Source: Allodiplogaster sudhausi (Eukaryota; Nematoda; Chromadorea; Rhabditida; Diplogasteridae). Taken from it: a stretch of 64,000 nucleotides of DNA. The stretch is from contig CALZFC010000253.1 in assembly GCA_945643635.1 (NCBI GenBank), positions 128,501 through 192,500 on the forward strand. The letters are read 5' to 3'. Position numbers and translations under genes: made by a program. This document shows, piece after piece, positions 22,744 through 34,262 of the stretch (position 1 is its first letter; each line of letters starts with the position of its first letter). Below the pieces are notes generated by a model. That model was not told the origin of the DNA, ran no database searches, and saw nothing but the letters and a program-made list of their open reading frames with translations.

Positions 22744-25700
22744 CAGAGATGCACGCTGGCCCAAATTTTTTGGGCCCGGCCGGCCCTTCGGGCCCAAAAT
22801 CTCGGCCCGGCCCGGCCCGCAGTTTTAGGGCCCTTGAATTTTGGGCCCGGCTGGCCCGGGCCCATGCGGGCCGGCCCGATTTTTTAAAATGACAGATTCA
22901 AATGTCTAATTCGTCCTTTTATTAGCATCATTTTAAATGGCAGAAAAATTAAAATAAATTCCTTTTCAGAAGGCTTCGTAAGCAATTACCTACACATAAA
23001 TTGACCGGGATGTTATAAAAGAAAAGCGATTAGATTGGATTACTCGCTATTGTATTGCATTAGGTAGTTGTGAATGTTGTTATTGCAGATTCAGCAGAGA
23101 ACGGACAATGAGAGAGTTGAAGACGGATTCAGGTGAAAGACGTTCCCTTTTCTCAGGGACGAGATTTCTGAGGTCAGAAAATGAACGTTCTGCAACTGCA
23201 GTTGAGGCAGGAATGGAAAACAATTGAAGAACAAGTCGGGAGAGCTGGGGGAAATCAGAAGCACCATCTTTCCAAGCTAGAAGGGGATCATCGTGGTCAA
23301 GGCCAGAAGAGTCAACAAATTTAAAGTGAGAGTTCAAATAGATATCAACTTCCGAAACTGATTCATCTTCAGAATCAGACACATCATCATAAGCGGTTCG
23401 GGAACGCTTAGCAGGTTTAGGCTGGGAGGTGGAAGACTGGGTGGGGTTCGTGGAATTCTTCAGGAGATCTTTTAGTTCCTGAATAACTCCCTTCCGCTGA
23501 TCGTCGTTGGCGACGAGACGTAGTTTCCTACTTTTAGGGTGCAGAAGCGTGGCAACTCGATGGAACTTCGTGATGATTCCATCCTCCTCTTTCCTCATCA
23601 TGCACTTGTAGGCCTAAGTCGGATGTCGTGACTATCGTGTGGAATCGCTCCCTCAGTTCGTGCCACTTAGGCCAGACTTCACACAGCAAAGCTGCGTCCT
23701 TCTAAATAACGCTTATTTAATTGTTAAATAAATGGACATTTCAAACCTGAAAGAATTCAATAAAGCCTTCGAACTGCTCCAACACGTAAAGAACATCCTC
23801 GAAGTCTGGGCGATTGGCAGAGAGAAAGTCCAGAGCAGCCCGAACATCCTTAAATATACTGTAGATTATCAATGAAGAAATACATTAATAATAGCTACCT
23901 CTGGAAGCTTGTGTCTATCCTTGTGACAGAACAACTCAGCTTCGCACTCTTGGTAGGCTCTTGCAGTCTTCAACTTAGAGAGCCAACGGGTCTCAACGTC
24001 GAGCGGGAGCTTTCTCGAGAGGTTTAGGCCGAGAGAGCTTCCTCTCACGCCGTTGACAACGGTCTTCAGATCGTCCAGGATGCGCCGGCCACGTCGAATA
24101 AATGCCTTGTCCTCTGCAGTAAGGTCGTTCGCAAAAAGGAGATTCTTCCGATCCTTGTACGGATTAAAAATTCTCTTGCAAACGTTATTCGCAATGTGGC
24201 AGATGCAGGAAACTTCTGTAAAAAAAACAGTGGCTATAACAATATCAAGGTGATAATTAATCTAACTTTTTCCAATGTTGACACGAAGGGGCTTGCTGAT
24301 ATTCGACCCTTCATCTGATGCAGCATACAGAGTAGAGAGCGTCGCTTCCGACAGCCCAAAGCTTCCTACCGATGTCGTCCCATACCTGGGCGCTGTCTTT
24401 TCTCGCAACTTCACAACGCTTCATGGCAGTATGGATACTGTAGTAACGCCTAAAAAAGATATTTAAAAAATTCTTTAAAAATAATGCAGTACTGCCAAGA
24501 CTACGTCAAACACTGACCAATCGCGAATGATGTGGAGCACCAGGGTGATGTAATCATCCTTCCTTTTGCCGTAGTCTGCGGACATCGCCCCGCCGAAATC
24601 TTGCAAGTGTTGTACAACTTCAGCACCTTTCGTGGATAGAAGCTCGGTGTGAAGTTCATTCATTCGTCTGGTTACACAAGTCCACGATGGAATGATGGAT
24701 TCGACTTGGAGATTACCGATGTGCTTCCGTTTCGCTCTGGAAAGTACACACTGAAGCCAATGCAAACAAGAAAATGTAGTTATCTAACCCAATTTCAAGA
24801 GCTGTAGAAATAACGCCAAGGAATCCACTGTCCTCAGAAATGGTGAAAGGTCGTGAGTTCCCAGAAACCCATTTTGCAATAGCAGTTGACAGTTTACGCT
24901 TCTCTTCTAGCGTGCCCGTTACAGAAACATTTGATAGGAACCCGTCAATGGGGCCGCTTCGCAAATTTTCAGCATTTTTATGCTGGCGCCCTCTGGGGCA
25001 GTTATCCAAATGGCGACTGAAAGCAGCTTCGTGAGATAATAGAACAATAAAACAAGAAAAAACCTTGCGTTTCCTCCAGGGACCATTACAAGATGACATC
25101 GAGTACATGACAACAACTGAGTGTTGTAGGCGGAAGCCTCGTGCCCTTCCGGGCTGTATAATAGCTGCTTGATTGGGTCGCTTGGATCTGTCTTCTTCCG
25201 ACTTCAGAAGAACACGTAATCTTTAGAGAACTTCTGTTCGACCTGTGCGCGGACTAGTGCTTGAAGCTGCTCCTTCGAGTAAGACCTGGTGCCGAAATCC
25301 TTCCCTGCAGTTAGAATATTTCATAATAAAGCAAACGTTTAACAAAGCTGAATCCGGTCAGTGCAACGCACCAAAAACTTTCAGCAGAATCTTCTTATCT
25401 GCTTCGCAGATAGAATCCAGATCGTATTCGGCGCCGCTGACATCTCGCATCGTTATCAGTCTGAAATATTATCACCTAACCATTCATCAGACTCGTACAA
25501 GCAACAAAAACAACAGCCAAAGACAAACACGAACAGCGAAGGTACTTTCTTTACTTCATTCAGAAAAGGAGTACGAGTCGCATTAATGACTACTATATTT
25601 CGTATGGTCAAGTTGAGCACTAGGAGTTCAGTCGGTCATGAGCACGCTCGCTTGCACATCTGAGAAAAACGGGCCCAATCGGGCTCAGGGCCGGGCCCTA

Positions 25701-25814
25701 GGTTGGGCCCGGCCCGGCCCGGCCCTTGAGGGCCTTGGAAATTTGGGCCGGCCGGCCCTAGGGCCCGGGCCGGCCCGGGCCGGGCCGGGCCGGCCCGGGC
25801 CACGTGCATCTCTG
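22744..25814 (-). mobile_element. hAT DNA transposon with perfect 8-bp target duplication
   Basis: The termini are CAGAGATGCACG and CGTGCATCTCTG. The 8 bases GTCGGAGG directly flank both ends (22736-22743 and 25815-25822), the length diagnostic of hAT insertions. Subterminal regions of about 110-150 bp consist of irregular GGCCCG/CGGGCC arrays (22758-22875 and 25670-25800). A spliced hAT transposase gene on the minus strand fills the interior. Confidence 0.93.
23080..25200 (-). CDS. hAT transposase with BED zinc finger and C-terminal dimerisation domain, spliced
   Basis: Cut-and-paste transposase. The N-terminal part (about 24920-25200) gives a BED-type finger split by an intron: CTRC, then SRHLDNC. 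The middle part lies in exons at about 24475-24765 (IIPSWTCVTRRMNELH, then GGAMSADYGKRKDDY), 24250-24460 and 23890-24230 (LPLDVETRWLSKL, the typical TRWxS motif). The last exon (23080-23601) ends with the hAT dimerisation signature: SIPASTAVAERSFSDLRNL followed by RLSPESVFNSLIV and a stop. I could not confirm an uninterrupted frame through every exon; an apparent in-frame stop near 24320 may be an intron-boundary error or decay. Exon limits are approximate. Confidence 0.8.
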
Positions 25815-26913
25815 GTCGGAGGGGTCGGAGGGGTCCAAATGCATCCTCGGTATTAACTACTTTCCTAGGAAAGAGAAAAATATTTTAAATGGTACGCTGG
25901 TTTGCTTATAGAGAACGGATGTTACTGTTAAAAAATCGATAATTTCTTATCACTTGATAAGAAGTTATCAGTTCTCGCTTATAAAAAATTTCATTTCTTA
26001 CATTTTTAAATGAAATTTCTTCTGTACCATTATTTTGTCTCTACCCACATCCCGAAATAATAAAATTAGAGATTGTTATCATTGATAACGGAAATCGATA
26101 AATCAGACCTTATTACGCATGTTCAATAGCTGAGCAGATTCGCCCAACGATTCTGAATCTAGTTATGTAATCAGTTTTCAAATAGAGTGCCCGTTAACAA
26201 TCAATTTTTGATTGTGTGTACTTTCCATGCCTTTCTTCAGGATTCATCATAGTCTTGGACTTTGTCAAAATTTTGGCCCGGTATGATGCGTCCAAATCTA
26301 GGTTGCTGCAGTAGCATTGAACCTCAGAAATTTAGCCCGAGCCCTTTTGTCCTCGGTTTAATTACCCAAGTTTGAGGTAGCGAAATAGCACAGGCAGAGA
26401 AAAAAAGGATTAGGCCCCGCCCCCTCGGCCTGAAAAGCCTCCCTGCCCTATTCTTTCTGAAGAAACGCATGGAAAGTACACACAATCAAAAATATATTAT
26501 TAACGGGCACTCTATTTGAAAACTGATTACATAACTAGATTCAGAATCGTTGGGCGAATCTGCTCAGCTATTGAACATGCGTGATAAGGTCTGATTTAAT
26601 GATTTCCGTTATCAATGATACAATCTCTAATTTTATTATTTGGGGATGTGTTTAGAGACAAAATAATGGTACAGAAGAAATTTCATTTAAAAATATAAGA
26701 AATGAAATTTTTTTAAGCGAAAACTGATAACTTCTTATCAAGTGATAAGAAATTATCGATTTTTTAACAGTAACATCCGCTCTCTATAAGCAAACTAACG
26801 CACCATTTAAAATATTTTACTCTTTCCTAGGAAAGTAGTTATTACCGAGGATGCATTTGGACCCCTCCGACCCCTCCGACCCCTCCTTGGTACCAAGATC
26901 CTGGGCGGGACTG

Positions 26914-27178
26914 TACATACATACATCCACATAGACATATTTGTACCAAAGTTTTTACTTGATGAATACTGTCAAGATGAACGCGCACATCATTCTCTTC
27001 GTGTATGTATGTATACACCTTATATTGACCTCTTCTTAATCTTGCTCGGTCCATTCTTTCTTCCAATCAATATTGATTGTACTGATACAATTATGCACAG
27101 ATTTTCGGTGGTCGCAATTTACATCACGACACGGAAAAGGAGTGGGGGAGGGTGAAGAAGTGGAAGATCCGCTTCTCA
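26914..27178. other. Short intergenic segment, nothing recognised
   Basis: AT-rich sequence between the mariner-like element and the stop codon of the repeat-exon gene. It contains TATGTATGTA-like runs but no gene. Confidence 0.4.
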
Positions 27179-30100
27179 CTACTTCTTGAACACGTCGTTC
27201 TTGCCGACGGCGGCGAGAGTCTGGTAGTTGGGGTCGTTCGTAGCTACAATATTGCAATTATATTTTTCAGCTATATATTAAACCTTATTGTTTTCTTTTC
27301 TGACGAACCAGCCTTGGCGGCCTGATTGACTGGCGCCTGAGGCTTGCCGCCGGCCCCTCCACCCTTCTTGTCGGCCCCGAAGCAGTCGTTGTTACCCACG
27401 GCGGCCAGTGTCTGGTAGTTGGGGTCAGCGGTGGCTGAAAGTATAATAATTAAAGGAGAACGGTCGTTCAATTTCATTTCCAATTCGTTCACGAATATGA
27501 TAGATATCGTAATTGCTTTCTCTTGTGTCTTTATTATTCGTGATAAGTGATGCGGATTTCATTGAGAACTCCACTGTACCCGTACCAGCCTGATTTACTG
27601 GAGCTTGCGGCCTTCTTGTCGGCGCCGAAGCAGTCGTTGTTGCCGACGGCCGCCAGTGTCTGGTAGTTGGGGTCGGCAGTGGCTGTGGAAGAGGAATGCA
27701 GATTAACGAGAAACCTTCTAAGGACGTGTGCACTTTACACACTCATATTACTTCCGAGTTGTCATGAGTAGTGCCATTAAATATTAATCGAAGATAATTG
27801 CCAAATCGGGACCATGTCAGAATAGCAACGTCAATATAGCAACACGTTGTAAAAAGGACATTTCAACACCGTACTTCTGGCAATGGTACATTTGAGCAAC
27901 GTAGCCTTATCGCAACGAAACGGCGGCCATTTGAGCAGCTAGTCAAACGAGCGCCAAGGAAATAGAGCAAAAGCGACACATGAGCGACAAGAAAACGTTT
28001 TAGCAATGGGAAAAACGGGCTAGATACCACTTCTGGTATTGGAAGTGGTATTGGGGGCCTCTGAAACCCAATACCACTTTCACCTGCGACAATTGAGCAA
28101 CGACATTTGAGCAACGACTTTTGAGCAACGGGCTAAATCTTCGCCGGGGGGCCTATGAGACCCAATGGGTCAATGCCTGCGACATTTGAGCAACGGGCTA
28201 AATCTTCGTTGGGGGCCTATGAGACCCAATGGGTTCCAACTACGACATTTGAGCAACGATATTTGAGCAACGGGCGAAATCTTCGTCCCTGTTATTGCGG
28301 GGCCTATGAGACCCAATGGGTTCCACCTGCGACATTTGAGCAACGACATTTGAGCAACGGGCGAAATCTTCGTCCCTGGTATTGGGGGGCCTATGAGACC
28401 CAATGGGTTCCAACTACGACATATGAGCAACGACATTTGAGCAACGGGTGAAATCTTCGTCCCTGGTATTGGGGGGCCTATGAGACCCAATGGGTTCCAA
28501 CTACGACATTTGAGCAACGACATTTGAGCAACGGGTGAAATCTTCGTCCCTGGTATTGGGGGTCCTATGAGAGCCAATGTTTTCCACCTGCGACATTTGA
28601 GCAACGACTTTTGAGCAACGGGCTAGATCTTCTTCCCCTGCATTAAGGGGTCTTTGTAGACCCAGTGGGTCTCGCCTGCGACATTTGAGCAAGTAGACAA
28701 TTGAGCAACGGGCTAAATCCTTTTCGCTGGTATAGGTATCAGACCAACTGGATCCAAACTAGCAATATCTTTTTCTCTCGTATAATGGAGACACAATGGG
28801 TCCCGTTACCTGCATCTATATATGTACTTATACAATTGAGCAATGGAAAATCAATGTCAATATGGCTGGCTGTTATCCGAGAAACTCATACTCACAGTCG
28901 TGCATGTGTACTTAAAATGTAGCTCGCCATGATATTTGAAACGCTGACAATACTACCAATGACATGACAATCCATAATAATTATTTTGACCACTTCAACT
29001 ACTGAAAATCGCATGTAAAACTTATCAGATCATTCTTGAGTGTTCGTAGCAAACTACAGGCCCTATTAATGTCGCTTAGGACGCCTCGATAATTCCAAAT
29101 ACCTAATCAGGGTCCCAATTTTCGGTCATTTGGGTTTTCTCTAATTCTAAAGTGACACATTTGCAGAAATTTGCATATTTCCATTCTTATTATATTCGTG
29201 CGGAAATAAGAGATGTTGAATATCTACATATTGTACAATATACATTCGCTACTTGACTATGTGAGTCTCGTCATCTCGGAAAGGTATATAAACCTTCGAT
29301 CAGCAAACTCACGGCTGCTCTTCACTGGACTTCCCTCTCACTTTCGTCCATAGATCCACTCGCAAGCTGTTGACCCTCTATTCCCTCTCTCTGTCTTAAT
29401 ATACCTCTCTCCGCTTCTCAGCTCGTGTTGCTGCACTTATTCCCTGTCCGTCTCATGGTAGGATACAACAGAGATAATCATGCCATAAAATTTAACCAAA
29501 TTAATATTTTTACTCCTGCTACTATGGGTGAAAATATGCTTATTTATGCAAATCAGCACTCAAGAATTCTCTGATAAATTTTCAATACGATTTTCAGATG
29601 AAGTGGACAAAATAAGTATCATAAAATGAAATAATAATTGTCATGCAATTGCAGTATTGTCACCGCTGTTCAAATGTTACATTTTAAGTACACATGCACG
29701 ACTGTGAGTATGAGTTTCTCGGATAACAGCCAGCCATATTGACATTGATTTTCCATTGCTCAATTGTATAAGTACATATATAGATGCAGGTAACGGGACC
29801 CATTGTGTCTCCATTATACGAGAGAAAAAGATATTGCTAGTTTGGATCCAGTTGGTCTGATACCTATACCAGCGAAAAGGATTTAGCCCGTTGCTCAATT
29901 GTCTACTTGCTCAAATGTCGCAGGCGAGACCCACTTTGTCTACAAAGACCCCTTAATGCAGGGGAAGAAGATCTAGCAAGTTGCTCAAAAGTCGTTGCTC
30001 AAATGTCGCAGGTGGAACCCATTGGCTCTCATAGGACCCCCAATACCAGGGACGAAGATTTCATTCGTTGCTCAAATGTCGTTGCTCAAATGTCGCAGGT

Positions 30101-32494
30101 GGATAGGCCCCCTAATACCAGGGACGAAGATTTCGCCCGTTGCTCAAAAGTCGTTGCTCAAATGTCGCAGGTGGAACCCATTGGCTCTCATAGGACCCCC
30201 AATACCAGGGACGAAGATTTCACCCGTTGCTCAAATGTCGTTGCTCAAATGTCGTAGTTGGAACCCATTGGGTCTCATAGGCCCCCCAATACCAGGGACG
30301 AAGATTTCACCCGTTGCTCAAATGTCGTAGTTGGAACCCATTGGGTCTCATAGGCCCCCCAATACCAGGGACGAAGATTTCGCCCGTTGCTCAAATGTCG
30401 TTGCTCAAATGTCGCAGGTGGAACCCATTGGGTCTCATAGGCCCCCCAATACCAGGGACGAAGATTTCACCCGTTGCGCAAATGTCGTTACTCAAATGTC
30501 GTAGTTGGAACCCATTGGGTCTCATAGGCCCCCCAATACCAGGGACGAAGATTTCGCCCGTTGCTCAAATGTCGTTGCTCAAATGTCGTAGTTGGAACCC
30601 ATTGGGTCTCATAGGCCCCCCAACGAAGATTTAGCCCGTTGCTCAAATGTCGTTGCTCAAATGTCGCAGGCATTGACCCATTGGGTCTCATAGGCCCCCG
30701 GCGAAGATTTAGCCCGTTGCTCAAAAGTCGTTGCTCAAATGTCGTTGCTCAATTGTCGCAGGTGAAAGTGGTATTGGGTTTCAGAGGCCCCCAATACCAC
30801 TTCCAATACCAGAAGTGGTATCTAGCCCGTTGCTCATTTCCCATTGCTAAAAGTGTTCTATGATTGCTCGAATGTCGCTTTTGCTCTATTTCCATGGCGC
30901 TCTTTTGACTAGCTGCTCAAATGGACGACGTTTCGTTGCGATTAGGCTACGTTGCTCAAATGTTCCATTTCTCAAATGTCGTTGCTATTCTGTCATGGTC
31001 CCGCCAAATCATTCATTGCATACCAGCCTTGGCGGCCTGGTTGGCTGGCGCCTGTGGCTTTCCGTCGTTTCCGCCTCCGCTTCCGCCCTTCTTGTCGGCG
31101 CCGAAACAGTCATTTGTACCGACGGCGGCCAGCGTCTGGTAGTTGGGGTCGTTGGTGCCTGAAGGAAATCTTCGCTTCTTTCTTCTTGCATTTAAGATAT
31201 TTCAAAAAAAAAAGCAATCCTCCATACAATACAGAAAACTCAGAGCAAACCTGCCATTGCTCCGGCTGCCGGCTTAGCCGGCAGACCGCCAGCATCCTTC
31301 TTGTCGGCACCGAAGCAGTCCTTGCCGCCAACGGCCGCCAGCGTCTGGTAGTTCGGATCGTTGGTCCCTGTGGTAAGAAGGTTTGTACTACATCTATATA
31401 TATTGTGATCGTTCTTTGTGATTGTTCGGTAGCACTATTGAGTTTCTCTCTCACCCTTTGCTCTCTATCTCTCTTTCTTTCTCTCTCCTTCTTTCTCTCT
31501 CTCTCTCACCCAGCAAGAGAATATATTTGAAAGCCGGACTAAGAACAGTATTCAGTCTTCATTGTACTCGTCTTGTTTTTTCCATTCTACTTTTGTTCTT
31601 TGTTCGGCACCATCTAAAGCAATAATTATTAATCCAAAAAAATAGGAACCTGCCATTCCGCCGGCGGCCGGTTGCTGTGGCCCTCCGCCGCCTCCGCCGC
31701 CAGCCGGCTTCTTGTCGGGGCCGAACGCGTCTCCGCCCACAGCCGCCAACGTCTGGTAGTTCGGTTCGTGCGTGCCTGGAAAGACATCGATCTATAATAG
31801 AATCTGCCACTATTTTGAAGATTCATTTTGATGTTGCGAAATTAGCAGAAATATGTAGCAGCAATTTATGTTTAGGCTGACCTGCCATTCCACCAGCGGC
31901 CGGTGCCTTTGGCCCTCCGCCGCCGCCGGAGCCCGCCGCTTTGTCGGCACCGAAGTCGGCATTCTTGGGGACGGCCGCGAGCGTCTGGTAATTGGGGTCG
32001 TGGGTTCCTGAAATATATATATATATATATATTGTATGTATATATTTAATCTATATATTCGAAAAACTTCTTTAAATTTTAATTTGCAATGTTTAAATTC
32101 TCACCAGCCATTCCACCGCCTGTCGGCGGCTTCAGTTCCGGCCCAACCGGCTTCGGCTTTTCACCTGATCAAAAATTTTTTTTTTGAATCTAATAAACTG
32201 CAATGAAAAAGATGATGAAAGACAATTGCATCTGTAATCGTGGCGTCCACGATCGCCCACAAGCATATTAGCCCAATAAGCGAATAAAAAGTTTTAAAAT
32301 ATCGATAATCTCTCATTTCCATTTTTATTTTACCCATCTTTTGCCAAATATGTTGATCGGAAAGGAAAAGCAGCCGAACCTTCGGGTTCCTTCTTCTCCT
32401 CCACCACCTTGTCAGGGTTGTCATTTTCTAGCTTCTCCGTCTTCTGCTCCCCTTTCGGCGCTCCCTTCCGGCTATCAATCTTCTTCTTCTTCTT
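27179..32494 (-). CDS. Glycine/proline-rich protein of tandem DPNYQTLAAVG units, one per exon; 5' end not resolved
   Basis: Family not recognised. Exons on the minus strand: 32380-32494 (lysine/glutamate-rich, KKKKKIDSRKGAPKGEQ), 32105-32164 (GEKPKPVGPELKPP), then repeat exons 31882-32007, 31650-31775, 31251-31367, 31024-31158, 27586-27682, 27309-27434 and the terminal 27179-27243 (TNDPNYQTLAAVGKNDVFKK, stop). Each full unit reads G-T/A-N/H/A-D/E-PNYQTLAAVG, a short variable stretch, FGADKK, then a Gly/Pro/Ala linker. All introns between repeat exons are phase 1, so units can be added or skipped freely. Exon lengths are 126, 126, 117, 135 and 126, all multiples of three, except 27586-27682 (97 nt), which would shift frame unless skipped. 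No signal peptide or membrane segment is visible. The initiating exon upstream of 32494 was not identified. A 3.2 kb foldback sits in the intron between 27682 and 31024. Confidence 0.75.
27808..31002. mobile_element. Foldback transposon with repeat-filled arms and 8-bp target duplication
   Basis: The ends are GGGACCATGTCAGAATAGC and its near-complement GCTATTCTGTCATGGTCCC. GCCAAATC flanks both sides (27800-27807 and 31003-31010). The arms (about 27808-28945 and 29650-31002) are inverted copies, each filled with 5-8 direct repeats of about 85-110 bp made of ACATTTGAGCAACG doublets, a GAAATCTTCGTCCCTGGTAT segment, and GGCCTATGAGACCCAATGGG. The unique core is about 28946-29650. There is no transposase. 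An 8-bp TSD with GGG ends does not decide the superfamily. Confidence 0.9.
28946..29650 (+). promoter_or_regulatory. Core of the foldback element with a promoter-like TATA box
   Basis: The only non-repeated part of the foldback has no long open frame. AAGGTATATAAACCTT (about 29280-29295) is a strong TATA box, followed by a C/T-rich stretch with CTCACTTTCGTCCATAGATCC. The arrangement resembles the promoter part of the LTRs elsewhere in the window. Promoter activity is inference. Confidence 0.35.
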
Positions 32495-33379
32495 CTGCAA
32501 AAAATTAATATATTTTAACAAAAATAATTACAGTAACTTACATTAGTATGTAACTACGGTGCCTCATCTATATTATTTAAATGGAGGGAGGAATATTGAA
32601 GTGAAGGTGAGTGAGTTAGCGTGAGAAGATGAGAGAGTGTGAGAAGGTGAGAGAGCATGAGGAGATGAGAGAGTGTGGGAAGGTGAGAGAGCATTAGGAG
32701 ATAAGAGGGTGAGAGAAGATGAGAGTGGACCGAGCAGAGCGCGGTCCACGGAGGAAGGCCGCAGTGGCAGGGAAGAGGCAGACGAGAGAGAGAAAGTCTC
32801 CGGCTTGTTCGGCGTCACTCAACAAGCCGCGCATTCTCTACTCGTTCTGGAACAAAAAAGAGATTACATTTCTCATCTGGAAAAGTTAATGAAAAGTAAA
32901 GCTAGAAATGAGTGAGCACCACATTCGTCATAAATTTTAAGAATTTCCGGCAAAATTTTTTGTAAAAGATCTCTTCAAATCCCAACAGTAGCGCTCAAAT
33001 ATAGTCGGAGGAATAAGAAAATAGGGGGAAATGGAGTGAGCGAAGAGAGCCGACTGACCGGCAACGGTAGACAGCTCTGAAATAATATAAGAATGTGGCT
33101 TTCGCCTCGCATCGCGAGCGATTTTGCTGAAAATTTTATTAAAGAACCCCTCCGGCGAATGCGCGTGCATATCAGTAGAAAATCCCCCCCCCCCCCTTTC
33201 TCTCTTCTGCACGCACTTCTCGTGTGCTCGCAGAACTTACACTACTTTGTTTGCACCTAGAAAAAGTCGAGAGATAATAGAAAGAACATAGAAAAAGGAG
33301 GGGGAAAATTTCTTCGGATATGAACGCCTGAGCAATCCCTTAATTTTGATCTCTTCAGTACCAGAGACTGCCGTTTCTT
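32495..33379. other. GA-rich tandem stretch and unassigned sequence
   Basis: 32600-32730 is a short GA-rich tandem array of GAGAGAGTGTG(A/G)GAAGGTGAGAGAGCAT-type units. A run of C lies at 33186-33198. The first exon of the repeat-exon gene probably lies in this region, but I cannot place it. No other gene was seen. Confidence 0.4.
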
Positions 33380-33741
33380 TTATGTTTGGAATGAATATCT
33401 TGCAATATCACAAATTCTGGCAGAGAGAAAGTACCCATTTAATATCGGCACTATTACATCCGGAATATGCAAAGTATTCCATCTTCCGTCCTAAGTATCC
33501 TCATTTAACCCGCGAATAAACGTCTTCACTGGTTGTTCCCGTGTCGTATCTTCTTATCACCAACGCTTCTCGGATCTACACCCGCTAGTCGTCGATCCTT
33601 TTGTTCCAGTCAGTTTCGAGAGAAAGAGTTAAGCGAGAGAGACAGAAGAATCTGGGTGGACTGGAGAGAGATGAGGAAAGATGTTAATGGAGAGAGCGTC
33701 TCGCCATTAACATCTATGGCGAGGAACAAAGATTATAACTT
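33380..33741 (+). mobile_element. Diverged solo-LTR-like relic upstream of the left ABCA copy
   Basis: It shares order and wording with the LTRs at 4754-5274: TTCCATCTTCC, CCCGCGAATAAACG, then GGTTGTTCCCG, CTCTCGGATC-like and GCGAGGAACAAAGATTATAACT at the end. No internal region follows. The start is uncertain. Confidence 0.55.
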
Positions 33742-34262
33742 TCATAATATTTGCAGTCGTGTTTCCTAAAAAAAAAATTAAAGGAGTTGTACATGGAGAT
33801 TACAATGTTGCTGTATTTTTGGTAAAACTATCCGGTCCAGCTAGAAACATCGATAGGAAAAGTGAGAATGTGTCCTGAAGGGCCGTTGAGGAGAAAAACC
33901 ACATTTTCCCCACGCCGTACTGTAGAATTTAAGGAGTGACGTCATCACTCCTTGCCTATTTACTCCTCATGAACACCCTCATTCTATCAGAAAGAAGGTG
34001 ATAACTAGGTGCGAAGCGGCAAGCCATGATTGAGATTCGAGGGAAGAGAAGAGAGGCAGAGAGAAAAAGACTCACAACGTGTAGTTTGTTGTGATGGATA
34101 CTGTGCTAGCATACCGCCAAAACTTTTTCCAATATCGTGCGCGAATTCAAACGTTAATTTTCCACAAGCGGGTTCTAAACTCCATGGATAGTTCCTTTAA
34201 TGCACTGTTGCTGTAACTCTTGCTAAACGTTGGAATTAACGTTTTCAGGAATGAGAACGGGC
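33742..34262. other. 5' flank of the left ABCA copy, nothing recognised
   Basis: No open frame or repeat is supported. A run of ATG-poor AT-rich sequence leads to the transporter start at 34263. A GGAGTGACGTCATCACTCC palindrome at 33932-33950 contains a CRE-like TGACGTCA box. Confidence 0.4.

Larger units (their letters stand above)
22703..26913. mobile_element. Palindromic Tc1/mariner-like element, interrupted by a hAT transposon
   Basis: The ends are TA|CAGTCCCGCCCAGGATC and its complement GATCCTGGGCGGGACTG|TA, so the target duplication is TA. Without the hAT insertion (3071 bp plus an 8-bp TSD copy) it would be about 1.13 kb, almost wholly palindromic: 25823-26240 pairs with about 26470-26890, for example GATTCTGAATCTAGTTATGT against its complement. 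No transposase frame of its own is present. GGGGTCGGA is repeated in tandem near both ends. Confidence 0.85.

Noticed and set aside
22758..22875. GGCCCG arrays as telomeric or subtelomeric repeats
   Set aside because: They are confined to subterminal parts of two hAT elements with defined ends and duplications.
27880..30790. Regularly spaced direct repeats resembling a CRISPR array
   Set aside because: Units are longer and imperfect, both arms are inverted copies, and the whole has transposon ends with a target duplication in a eukaryotic intron.
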